64,000 bases of DNA from Protonemura montana (taxonomy: Eukaryota; Arthropoda; Insecta; Plecoptera; Nemouridae). Made by a program: the position numbers and the translations under genes. The stretch covers positions 11,392,151 through 11,456,150 of the forward strand of contig OX387603.1 in the NCBI GenBank assembly GCA_947568835.1. Reading direction: 5' to 3'. The notes beneath the pieces were generated by a model. That model searched no databases. It was not told where the DNA came from and worked only from the letters and a program-made list of their open reading frames with translations. Below, piece after piece: positions 13,308-23,930 of this stretch (its first letter is position 1; the number at the start of each line of letters is the position of its first letter).

Positions 13308-16300
13308 TGTCGATAATATTTGGCCCGCAACCAATTTAGAAACACATTTGACACGTGCTATCGGCACGATCACATCAAGAATACTGACTCGGATAATTTG
13401 CATAGTAAGTAATACATGCTTTCCGTTCGTTCACAAATATGCCACCTTGATTGGGTGTTTGTAAATAAATAAACGGTTCTGGTGAACACATTTACGTGCT
13501 ATCATCAGCAGCAAACGCGAGGCGTTGTCCGGAGCTCGCGTGCATAGCGTTGTCACGTTTGTAATGGGATCGAGAAACGCGGTTCTAATTTGAGATTTTG
13601 TGGAGGTGTTATTGAACTCAGTGACAGTTGCGTCAAAACATCCCGATCGACTGGCATCTATGCAAGCGCCGATAAGGTGCTTGGTGCCGATTTTTAGCGC
13701 CAATTTGTTACTAGTGAATTTCTGCTAAGCGGTTATCCTAAGTTCTGCAAGTAATTCTTGATCACGGCCTTTGTAATGGTCTTAAGTAATGTGCATATGA
13801 ATATCCTCGTCCTCGTGCCTCAAAAAAGTGTATTTTCACCCTAAAATATCCGTCTCAGATAAGAAGTCTATATCACAGCGATTATGAGAATATATTTTCC
13901 TTCGCCGGTGACGGCTTGGAAGAATTGCACTTTAGCTCGATATTTTACTAGTGTCGCTCCGCTCGAGTAGGGTGCTTGCAAGTAATTCCGAGCTGCAACG
14001 AGCTGAAGTGTCGTTGAAGACTAACGATTTCATCAACTTGCACGGGAAGGTACTGAAGTGCAAGAACCAACCCCTTTTGACCAAGCATTTCGCAAAGAGA
14101 TGCTATGTTGTTGGTGCCGGATAAGTCGATGACAAGGAAGCAAGCGGTTTACACTCAAAATGTATCGCTTGTGTCAGCCTTGATCGATCTAGAGGTGTTT
14201 AGTTTGTAAAAAAAAAAACTGCAATTGTTTCGTAGATGTTCGTAGCCATGGTGATTAAGCAACACAAATGTAACGATTTGTAAATAAATTTATGACATTG
14301 ACATTGTCGTGGATGTTATATTTATTTGCGATGACATGGAAAAATATTCAATTTTTTTATGTGTGATTTCAACAAGTTTTAAGTTTTTTTAAGACGATCG
14401 TCGTCTTTAATTTTCGGCATCAATCAGCGTCTCTCAAACGCAAGACAAATTTTACGGAAGGGAGAAAAAACGAAAGAGAAAAAGTTTGACAAGGACTTCG
14501 AAATAGTTCGGTATACCGATTCGTATAAATTATTTAGCAGTCCCGTAAGTGTACGGATAAGGACCGCGCAATCCTGGGAACTTGGGGAACCGACGGCATC
14601 TGCAGCAAGACGTTCTCAAAATGTTCCATGCGATCGAACGAGAAGACGGCGAAAAAATAACAGCAACATCGTTTGAAAGTTTGCTGGACCCGAAAGAAAA
14701 GTCTAATGGTTAGCAAGAAAATGTTTAAAAATCCAATTACGGAGTAGACTATGGGAAAGAAAATGTTTACTTGTAACACAAGAGGTTATACGCGAAAGGA
14801 GAACAATTTTCGTCTAAAACCTAACGGGGAAAACAGTCGTTTAAAATTTTTAAAAACATCTTGATAGTTTGGTCAGCGCTTGTTATTATGGTTCCTCTTC
14901 GTTGCTTTCTTTTGGTTCTTATTTTAAACTTGCGGTTCAAGATGTAGATCAAAGCAAACCAGCAGTAGCTCATTTTAAGAAATATTTGTTTCATTAGTGT
15001 GTTCTTCACGTGGATCGTATGATTAATTGTAAGTAATCACATTCCAGACTCGTACACGGTGGATTTAATTTATTTTTACTCTTATTGGAGTAGCAAAATT
15101 TAGTCCAAGGTGCAGCAAATCAAACAAAAAGAAAATAAATTTAAACTGCGTATAATTTGTAGCATTTTTTCTCTGTCTCCACCTCGTTCTTTCTGTTCAA
15201 ATACTGCCCCGAAGAGCATAAATCGTAAACAGAATTTAATTACGGCATCGATAGAATTTAAGTGATTAAGGTGAGGTCGATTTTTTTTTTTTTTAATTCA
15301 GCATCCCTACAAATAAATAGCGCACAGCTGCAGTCTATTAGTTGGGAGAACCCCCGCGCGCGGATTCGCCGAGGTTCCAGGCCTGCTCTAATGAAGAACG
15401 CGGTTCAAAGCATTCACTGATGCACGAAATTCCTTTAATTTAACTTTCGCGGAAGTTTGTTCTCATCCATTTCTACTTCTTCGTATACTTTTATAGCTTC
15501 TGTGAAATTAACAACAAATTACTTAGTTCTAAATTTGCAATTTCTTTTCAGTAAATATATATAAATACACTCCAATTTACTCAACGAAAACAAAGCAATA
15601 TTTTAGTAAGGTCTCTTCAAGTTTTCAAAGTTGGTAATCTAGGTTAGTTAGATATAAAGAAAATGTTACAAAGCTGATGTTATTTGGATTGCAGACAATC
15701 GAGAATTTTCGCCGAGATAATCAGATCTTGCAAATTACACAAAAAATTACGAACTCTCTTGATGATTTTTGGAAAAAAAACCTGTGTGCATTATTTGAGT
15801 GCGCTAAATCCCAGATGATTGCCAAATTAACTTCCAGAAAACCTTACATAGGAAGTAATAAGTAACATACGCTCTTCACAGCGTTCAAGAAAATGCACAA
15901 GTGAGTGCCATTAAAACATACTTGAATCGAACGGTTGAAATATGTTCAAACCCTAGAAAGCATCTGCAGCAATGGATGCATCCTACTATGCAGTTCAGTG
16001 CATTTCGTAGCATTTCCTGATTCTACGAAACTTGCGAACACCGTGTAGACTGGCGAGCCAAAACGAAGCTCAAACAACACAACATGCTGCAGCAATTCGC
16101 TAATGTACCTCCATTTTGTAAACTCGAGCGATTTGAAGCTAAGCCCCGACGAGTACAGTGCCTTTTAGAATGTAAAACCTTAGGTAAAACCGAAGACCAA
16201 TAGAACATTCGTTTGCTAGCGGGGATGAAAGTCGTAGTCTGAACGTGATGCAACTTCCGAATCGGTGCCCCCTTGATCCGTTCACATAACTATTGATTCG

Positions 16301-16537
16301 AGTGTCATTACGTCCGTTCTGTCGCCCGAAATTGCAATGATCGAAACTAGAAATGTCTAAAATGTCGCCTCAATATATCATCGCTCCTTCCATGTCTGTG
16401 TAATGTCTTCTACATATTCTCAGTGACGTCTTGTGTTTTAACTTTCAATCATGATAATCGACTGCCTCAAGTCGTTAGTATAATTTATAAAAGCTCATAA
16501 AGCAAGTCTTGAGCTTAGTAACTGTGCGGGAGGTAAG
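13308..16537. other. Intergenic DNA upstream of the mucin-like gene
   Basis: No gene supported. Reading frames are short and lack motifs. The proximal part presumably holds the promoter of the minus-strand secreted-protein gene, but no clear TATA box could be assigned. Confidence 0.5.
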
Positions 16538-16710
16538 TTTGGAAACGTCGAGAGGTTGATAATCAAGGGTAAGTCTTTCTACCTCCAAACCTCTTTCCCG
16601 GATCACACTGGTTATATGAATATGATGGCCACCCATCCAATACATGAACCGGCGCAGTGTTGCTTAACTTCGGTTCTCTCACGTGAGCCGGTGTTACAAC
16701 GCGCCAAACC
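16538..16710 (-). mobile_element. 5S-rRNA-derived SINE, copy 1 (3'-truncated)
   Basis: Read on the minus strand, it begins with a 5S-rRNA-like head: GAACCGAAGTTAAGCAACAC matches the 5S box A region, and TGGATGGGTGGCC matches the box C region. The head is followed by a body with GGGAAAGAGGTTTGGAGG and ATCAACCTCTCGACG, shared with the copies at 20.5, 53.9 and 61.9 kb. The internal 5S promoter is the hallmark of SINE3-class elements. No tail beyond the CAACCTCTCG block. Confidence 0.75.
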
Positions 16711-17871
16711 TTTCGATATAAAACAAACACATAAATAAACAGTGAAAAGCATCTTCCAACCACCTAAACATGCTTCGCTATCGAAACTGTGAATTTTGCC
16801 CCAAATATTATCGAAACTCAATATCAAAAGGTCGCATTCGCTTCTTGATAATTTATCGGCGATGAAATTTCTGATTTGGTATCGTTGTATTTCTCTGCAT
16901 AATATTTCGCCTGCTGGACTTTCTAAACTGCTACATGGGAGATTACCACTGACATTAGCAAAATCAATCGCAGTATTTTAGACAATGTCAGAGAGGCTCC
17001 TTATCCTTGGGACGTAACATATTAACACCTCCTGCCATGAGAAGACGCTAGTGACGCAAGTCTTCCAATTGAGAGCCGCTAACACGGGCTTACTCTGTCG
17101 CGGTTAGTTTATAAATCAATTACCTAAATCGCTGACAACGGGGAGTAGTAAGGAAGTGGGTTAAAAGAGCAATATCCGGTAGATTGTCACCGTAATTTAG
17201 TTCTTCGCTAATTAAGATTAGTCCATTTGTTTAAATTTGAAACTATATGAGTGCCAGCATGAAAAGGGAAGAAGAATAAGAAAATGTCTCAGTCGTTCTT
17301 CAACAGTTTCGTTAAAAACTTGATAGAATGACTTTTATTCGGATGACAACAGCCGTTATTATTTTTTTGTTACATGTATGTTATTTTTAACGCGCCGTTT
17401 CGTAGCAGGCGTTAAGTCGGAGCACGCGATGGCATACTTTGCGCGAAATATAATAAATTTCTATATCAAAAGGCATAACCCAGCCTGAATCATTTATTAT
17501 CAAAAACAAGCGCATGGCATAGCAGCACATTTAACAAAGGAAATTCCATTCGTTGTAATATCAACACACAGTAATGAAATATTTCCATGTGCCAGCGGAG
17601 AAAACCAACGCATCTTTGAGCGTGCGTGGCATATTGAGAGAAAGCAGGAGAAAGTGAAACGAACGCCACCCTCAGTTTCCGAGTGGATGAACAGTGGTGG
17701 CTTGTGTTGAAAACCACTGCAGCCGCCGTCCGGACCTTTTAGGGGGGTGTTGATAGGCTTGAGGGTAGAAGACGTGACTTGCTAACTGTTGGCAGTTAGA
17801 GACGTCTTTCATGGCAGCCATGTTGATTCAAGGTCCTTGTACGTTTGCAGTCATTTGGTTATAAACGGGCA
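16711..17871. other. Intergenic DNA, no gene seen
   Basis: Short frames only, with no motif, repeat or RNA gene that I can support. Confidence 0.5.
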
Positions 17872-17913
17872 TTCAAGATCTGTTCACACTAGACAGTGTG
17901 AACAGATCTTGAA
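17872..17913. repeat. Perfect 19-bp inverted repeat with 4-nt loop
   Basis: TTCAAGATCTGTTCACACT (17872-17890), loop AGAC, then the exact reverse complement (17895-17913). The stem has no mismatch. Part of the arm repeats just after it (GTGAACA at 17914-17920). It could be a recent fold-back event, a small-RNA hairpin or a transposon end; no adjoining gene explains it. Confidence 0.9.
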
Positions 17914-17920
17914 GTGAACA

Positions 17921-18789
17921 TACCGATTGTCATAAAAAAATCACTTTAGACATGAAAATTCAACTTGTTGTAGTGAAATATGTTCTAAACCTCCTGATCA
18001 CATCCTCCTCATTTACTGATCATAAATAAACAAAAACATGTGCCAATATTTACACAAAATCTGTAAAATTCAGGCCTCATAGCGTTTCGAACAACTAAGA
18101 CATGTGGGCACATAACACAAAATTAAATACAAATTTCACAAAAATAAATGGCTTTCGCATACATCGTCAGCCACTCTTTGGTCACCAAAGCTCTCTTTGA
18201 GTTGGTGCACATCTAAAAACTCTCTTCCTTACTGCATAAAATATATGCTTCTCATCGCAGATTATTAGGATTTGTAAGAGCTCTCTGAACATCCAGGCCG
18301 CACGACTGATCGATGGAAAGTGTATACATTGCTGTTTCATCAGCCGACGACCAATGGGTGGTGTTGTGGAGTGGGTAGGTGCGGCAAACGTGAAAGGTCT
18401 TCCGTCTGACAGAGGTGAAGGCAAACATTGAAAAGGGTTCAGCCCCAAATTGTCCAGAAATTCGAGACAACTTTAAGTAGTTCTTTGAGAAAGGAGCGGA
18501 GAAAAAAATTTGGCAAGCAAAAACTTTAGTGGTTGTGTGTAGTTTGGTTGAAGGTATGGTAAAATTTACAAAAAAATGTTGAAAACAAATACGGAATCAC
18601 GGTATCTGTTTATAAAAGAACTTTGCTAAGCTTATGTAAAATCTATTGTGTATCGAAAATCGATACCTTGTTTACTATCCACAAAAACCCATTAAGAACC
18701 AAAAATCCCGTTTAAAACAGAGATTACCAGACAAACAAGAAAATGTGTTTTTTTTTTCTGTAACCACTGATTAAATACCCCCATACCCA
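17921..18789. other. Intergenic DNA, no gene seen
   Basis: No gene supported. A small hairpin GTATCGA-AAA-TCGATAC lies near 18653-18669. Confidence 0.5.
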
Positions 18790-19097
18790 ATTAGCTATAG
18801 GCGCGAAAAGCGATTATCATGGTGGACAACCCGTGGCACGCGCGCGAGATCACGCTCTTGGCTGTGACGTCACGCGTATGCAGTAACGCGAGCACGTTTG
18901 TTTTAGGGGTTTCGGCGTGCGATGCAGGAAAAGCGCTGCCACGAGCGGGTCAATATCTCGTCGTTGCGCCTGCGAGTCCCGCCACCCGCAAAGCAAGCCC
19001 GCCGGCTCACACACTTACACACACACAGACGCACCAACCGGTGAATATCGCTCGACGCGCTAATATGACCGTAAGATCAAAGGAAAACGCGCGTTAA
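18790..19097. promoter_or_regulatory. CpG-dense island with a CRE; possible promoter or 5' exon
   Basis: This stretch is much richer in CpG than its surroundings (runs such as CACGCGCGCGAG and GACGCGC) and contains a full cAMP-response element TGACGTCA at 18865-18872. A 92-codon frame starts at 18819, but its product shows no motif. In insects such islands often mark promoters or first exons. No downstream coding exon is recognisable within 14 kb on the plus strand, so the target gene is unknown. Confidence 0.4.
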
Positions 19098-20461
19098 CGC
19101 ATTGTATCAGGGAAAAGAAAAAAAAGTCATCAAGCGTTATAGGGAAATGGGAATAAATCTTTGATGCGTCACTGGTTTTGGCACTTTCATTGTAAATCTT
19201 CTAGTGTGTTATTGCTTTGGAGGAGGCTATTTATGGGTTCCTATTACAAAAGCGTTAGCAGAGATTTATCCTGGCACATGTGTGCATCACAAAAAAAAGG
19301 GTGAAATGGGGTGAATCTCGCGAGGAAACCGAACGGGTTCAACTCGCGTATTCTAATCTCTGTTGATTTTTGATTCGGCGTTAAAGGGCAGTGCGGTACA
19401 AAGGTTGTTCGAAGGCGGCAAAGGTTATGGAGGTGCCGGGTCTATGCTGGGTGCTTCACTCGTTGCCATAACGGAAAAGGAATCCCAGCTGGATTATAAA
19501 CATTCATTTCGTATTCAGATAATCTCGGCGCCAGATTTCAACCAGAGATGGAAATTTTAGACAAGCATGAGGTGAATAACTTCATTTTTTTTAAGCAAAA
19601 TAAGAAAAATCAATGATGTAAAGGATTGCATTTTGCCATTAGTCAAATGCAATGCATCTTCGCTTATCACGCGAAATGAATTGCAGAACTCTTCTATTTT
19701 TCATTGCTTAACAGTTTTCAGTCAGATTTTCCCGATAAACAATTACTGGAATGCGACGAGCGCGTTTTAGACACGTCGCATGCTTGCGTTGATCTGCGGG
19801 TTAATTTATTGGATCCCGGAATCCGTCCAGAAGTCACCCATTCGGCTTCGGGAGCCAGCTTCGCGAGCCAGCTCCGCTCCAGCGACAGAAAGAAATTAAT
19901 ACCGTTGCAACTCCACATGCATCACAGACGAACTAATTAAAACTAGTAGAGATTCGCGCGACTTTAATTAAATTTTGCCTTCATTTGAAGCATTGTTCCA
20001 AATAACGTCATCCATGGGCTGAAAGATGGCAACATGTTTGTGTGTCTTGCCACTTTTATCAAGGCAATACCGAATCGCTGAAACTGCTGCATTAAAAAAA
20101 AAAGCAAAACACTTGGTGAACAATTTCAGCTTAGTGAACTGTGAACTACTTTGTAATAAATACATTATTTTAATTACCTGAGCGAATAATTAATTATCAA
20201 CAGCGTCCATTCAGAGATAATTGCATGGAATTTAGATCCGGAACAGCGAATTTGTGGCATAACCTAGTGTATCCGGTCTCGATAATTTTACCAACGACAT
20301 AATATACCACGGTTGTAATACCCACCCTATAAAACACAGGCGAGAGCAGTCAATATTTTACCATTTAATGGAACTGATTATAAATGTGATAACGGTCAAG
20401 TGATTCTTCGGGCATATCGCACCAAAGCTAGCATGCCGATGTAGAGATTTGGTTGCTGAAC
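19098..20461. other. Intergenic DNA, no gene seen
   Basis: Short frames only. A partly G+C-richer stretch at 19.35-19.56 kb encodes a 65-codon frame without recognisable features. Confidence 0.5.
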
Positions 20462-20885
20462 GGTTTGGCGTGTTGGAAATACCGGTTCTCATGAGATCAC
20501 CGAAGTTAAGCAACACTGCGCTGAGTCAGGTGTTCGATTGGTGACCATCATACACATGACCAGTTCTATTCGGGAGAGAGGTTAGAGGGATGAAAGTTAG
20601 TACAGCAACACCATTCGCCTTGCTTAAATCAACCTCTCGACAGCATGGATTTGTGGGGGATCCTGCTGTTCGCGTTGTACCGTCCTTCGGCAGGAACGTT
20701 AAGCCGGTGGTCCCATTGGTGCTATTCGACAAGAGTAGGCTATGTGCCGGTACTGGGTGTCCCCTCCTCCATTTTTGGCTAGGTTAGGTTAGGTTCATCA
20801 TCATCATTCACTTAATCACCGACGCCTTTACACCAGTGCCGCATGGTCAGATGTAAAAACAGTGCGTCGTTAAACACCACAAATC
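20462..20885 (+). mobile_element. 5S-rRNA-derived SINE, copy 2 (most complete)
   Basis: The head at about 20476-20555 reads GGTTCTCATGAGATCACCGA then AGTTAAGCAACACTGCG and GATTGGTGACC, closely following the 5S rRNA order (loop, box A, box C). The body has GGGAGAGAGGTTAGAGGGAT, a GCCTTGCTTA block, TCAACCTCTCGACAG and a CCGTCCTTCGGCAGGAACGT block. The tail has TAGGTTAGGTTAGGTTCATC, a CAGTGCCGCATGGTCAGATG block and CAGTGCGTCGTTAAACACCA. All blocks recur in the other copies, which fixes the unit at roughly 420 bp. Confidence 0.8.
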
Positions 20886-21141
20886 GATCAATCTTTCCTC
20901 CAATTCTGCTTAAAAAAAAAAAAAAATCGCAGAAACTCACAGAACCGAATGGTTGTGGCCTAATTGGGATATCTAGAAGTACGAACACCTTCTCTAAATT
21001 GTGGAAAATATCTTGATATTGGAATGCTACTGTTTCCATTTGAAAATTTGAGCATCCATACTCCATAGCAAATTCTGACTCCATACTTTGCCAGGAATTA
21101 TAACCGAGACGGGACACCTCTAGATCGGGATAAGCTCAGTA
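20886..21141. other. Intergenic DNA between the SINE and the C run
   Basis: No gene seen; includes a 14-base A run. Confidence 0.5.
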
Positions 21142-21164
21142 CCCCCCCCCCCCCCCCCCCCCCC
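21142..21164 (+). repeat. Run of 23 cytosines
   Basis: An uninterrupted poly-C tract followed by ACCCTAACCACCCTAACG. Read on the minus strand this is GGTTAGGGTGGTTAGGGTGG next to a G run, similar in layout to the G run at 58651. Confidence 0.95.
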
Positions 21165-21949
21165 ACCCTAACCACCCTAACGTACCCTTAAAGTCCTGAA
21201 GTGAAACTAATATGGAAAACCTACACTAAACACGGTTAAAATTCAAACTCACACAAAGGCCTTGATAAGTGGTATGGAAGGTGTAACAACATAGAAATCT
21301 AGCGACGCTATGACGCAATTGCATGTACCGTCATATATACCTGCGCTAGACGTTCATTAAATGCACAGATCCCAATAATTCTGTGACAGTATAACGACGC
21401 GTCAACGATCCGCCGTTATTAAATTCCTGATCCAACTGATCAGCCATCTGCACTGACACGTCCGTAACGCGATTGACAACGGCGGCGCTCCGTCGCGGCG
21501 CTCCGTGACGACACATTACTATAGGTAATTTCATGTTGAGAATTACAGAAGATTTGCATGTTCTGTGAGCACCTATTGCTGTTAGACAGCAGGTGTGTAA
21601 TTATGGTTCAAAACAAATTTGTGGCATTCGCGCTCGGGGTCGACCTAAAACTGTTTCTTTTTTCTTTTGTTCCAGGAGTAATACCTTTTTAAGAACGCCT
21701 GTCTGTCTGCATCCAACCTCCCCTCTCACCAATTGCCCTTAAGTAAGGTGTCGCCAACTTTCGAAAGACCATGTCACATTCTGGGAGTCAACGAGAAAGT
21801 TTTTCTCAAGCTTCTGTGTAATGCCATGTCCATGTTGATGCAAAATGTTTAAAATGACCAAAAATGTCCATGTTAATGCAAATGATTAGCAGAATCTAAA
21901 CCTTGGTTTAAAATATAAATACAGCTCAAAAACCAATTTTTTTTGTCAC

Positions 21950-22200
21950 AGAACGTCCAAAACGTCTTAGAAATGTTTTAAAATGCCCAAGACAGAGCGG
22001 ACGTTACAGCCTAAGAGAGGGTCCGAAAAGCACTAATACAGGTTCTAAAATGTCATAAGAAAGGGCCCTGAACGCCCTTAAAGAAAGCCCCAAAAAGATT
22101 CCAAACGTCTTATAGACCCAGAACACCATTTTTCAGGACCACAATATCCTAAGAAAAGGCCCGGAATGCCCTAAAAAGGTTCCAAAACGTCCGGACTCTA
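21950..22200 (+). repeat. Degenerate minisatellite of ~45-50-bp units
   Basis: Several diverged units share CCTAAGAAAAGGCCCGGAAT, GCCCTAAAAAGGTTCCAAAA and CGTC cores (for example around 22009-22055, 22056-22111 and 22148-22192). The units differ by point changes and small indels. An earlier related motif (ATGTCCATGTTAATGCAAA) lies at 21.83-21.89 kb. Non-coding. Confidence 0.6.
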
Positions 22201-22682
22201 GCGTGCCTGTGCTGCTGAATCTCCTTAAAGTGAACTGGAGTCAAGTCGGCTACCTCGAGGCGTCAGTCCATAAGATTCGGTGAAACAGGTGTGCATGAGT
22301 TAGAAACCGCGTATTGATCTCCTATTTACCTTTCTCTACAGGGAAAACACAAGTATATCGTAGTGATGTTTAGCAGAGTTAACATGTTGTGTCAGTAGCA
22401 CTCCGTCTTTGGGAGTGATCTCTCTGAAATTTGAATAAAATATGAAGCAGGGTCAGTCAAGCGTATTTGCTGTATGTTCTATGTGTTTATCTCTGGGTAG
22501 CTATCATGAAACCAGATCATATTTACCTCACAAGAAATATGTTCTAGTTCCTTCTCAATATCTGCGCTTTATTATATTTTTTTGGGTGCAACTTAATTTT
22601 GGCCAATTCTAAATAATTTTGTGAAATCGAATTAAAAATTTTAATCATTTAATTGGGTACAATTTTTTGAGAGGGCATTCAG
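22201..22682. other. Intergenic DNA, no gene seen
   Basis: No reading frame or RNA gene supported. Confidence 0.5.
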
Positions 22683-23060
22683 ATATACTATCGTTCAGCA
22701 CTACCATGACGATAATGATACGTCTTTGCGGAAAATGGCCGACAAAAAGCGAGAAAATTGAGGATACTAGGTGGTGTCACCGTCGTTTTAAGTGTTAAGA
22801 TATTTAATACTGTTATTTCTCGTGGATTACTCATGTTTTTGTGACTGGTTTACGCTCAATTTCTTTACATTAATGCTAATATTAACGATTGATTTACATG
22901 CATCGATATCTTTAAGTCGTAATTATTTAATCGCACAAAAAATTTGGCCGCCAGCACGATCGCGTAGTACCTACCATTCTCCGTTGTCACGTGTTACCGG
23001 CTCGATTGCTCAGAAGAAAGCTTAACATTAACGCTGGCCCTCTGACTATACCTACTAACA
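22683..23060 (-). repeat. Dispersed ~370-bp repeat, copy C (inverted)
   Basis: On the minus strand it starts GTAGGTATAGTCAGAGGGCC, continues AGCGTTAATGTTAAGC and TCTGAGCAATCGAGCCGG, and ends with AAACGACGGTGACACCACCT, AGTATCCTCAATTTTC and CGGCCATTTTCCGC. These blocks match copy A (3.3 kb) in order. It faces copy B 0.5 kb away in opposite orientation. Confidence 0.65.
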
Positions 23061-23568
23061 GTTTTAGTGTTCATTTTGATAAAATACCCTGAATAATGTG
23101 TGTTACCCTTGTGGTTAAACATTAAAAAAAATCTGTACACAGAAATACGCTCACCTCAGCTGAGCTGAGCTTACCAACGCTAAAATTGCAACCAAAAATC
23201 TACAAAAGGAAAACTAGAAATTGTCATCGCGTAACTAGGAAATACTTCGAAGTGCTAGGTATATTAAATGGCTTGTCACGGAATATGGTATTGATTGTAA
23301 GGAGATAATATCACTTTGAGGCAAATTGTCGGAAGTCGTATCGGAGATGAATCTCTTGGCAAAATTACCGGTTCTATACCAATCAAGATCAGCAGTTACA
23401 TACAACATCATTCATAGGAAGCTAGATGATATCAGTACTCAATAAATAGGGCATCTTCTGTGATTGCTTGCTACAATCACGTACGCAGTTATTTTGTGAC
23501 GATTTATTTTTCTAGAATTGAGTGTTCATACAATTATGGTAAGTTTTAAAATCATCCATATATTGGAT
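23061..23568. other. Spacer between the inverted repeat copies C and B
   Basis: About 500 bp with no gene. A CTCACCTCAGCTGAGCTGAGC segment near 23152-23172 is locally self-complementary. Confidence 0.45.
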
Positions 23569-23930
23569 GTAAAGTCAGTCAGCGTCCCAGCGCGAATGTT
23601 TAACGTTATGCTGAGCAAACGAGGCTGTAAGACGTAAAGAGCAGCCGCCTTTTTTCACAAACCTCTATAATTCAACATTTAAGACTTAAAATATCGATAC
23701 AAATATATGAATTGTTGAGGTTTTTATTAATAAATTAGTAAATGAGCGTAAACCAGTCTCAATTACTAGTAATATGAAATGAATAACGTTTGAATAATGT
23801 TTAAAGTTTTGCATTTTTACATTAGACGGTGACTCCGTCTTTAGACCACAGCCATTTTTGCCGGTAAAGTGGTTTTCGGTCCGTATCTTTCCAGCACACA
23901 GTTAAAAATTAGCGTTGAGACTCTTGAAAA
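23569..23930 (+). repeat. Dispersed ~370-bp repeat, copy B
   Basis: Shares GTCAGTCAGCG, ATGCTGAGCAAACGAGG, CACAAACCTCTATAATTCAA, GAGCGTAAACCAGTCTCA and GACGGTGACTCCG with copies A and C in the same order. The right end has GTTAAAAATTAGCGTTGAGA. More diverged than copies A and C are from each other in the distal half. Confidence 0.6.

Noticed and set aside
21346-21534. 62-codon minus-strand frame with repeated GGCGCTCCGT words
   Set aside because: The product looks protein-like but matches no family I can name and has no continuation; not enough support to call.
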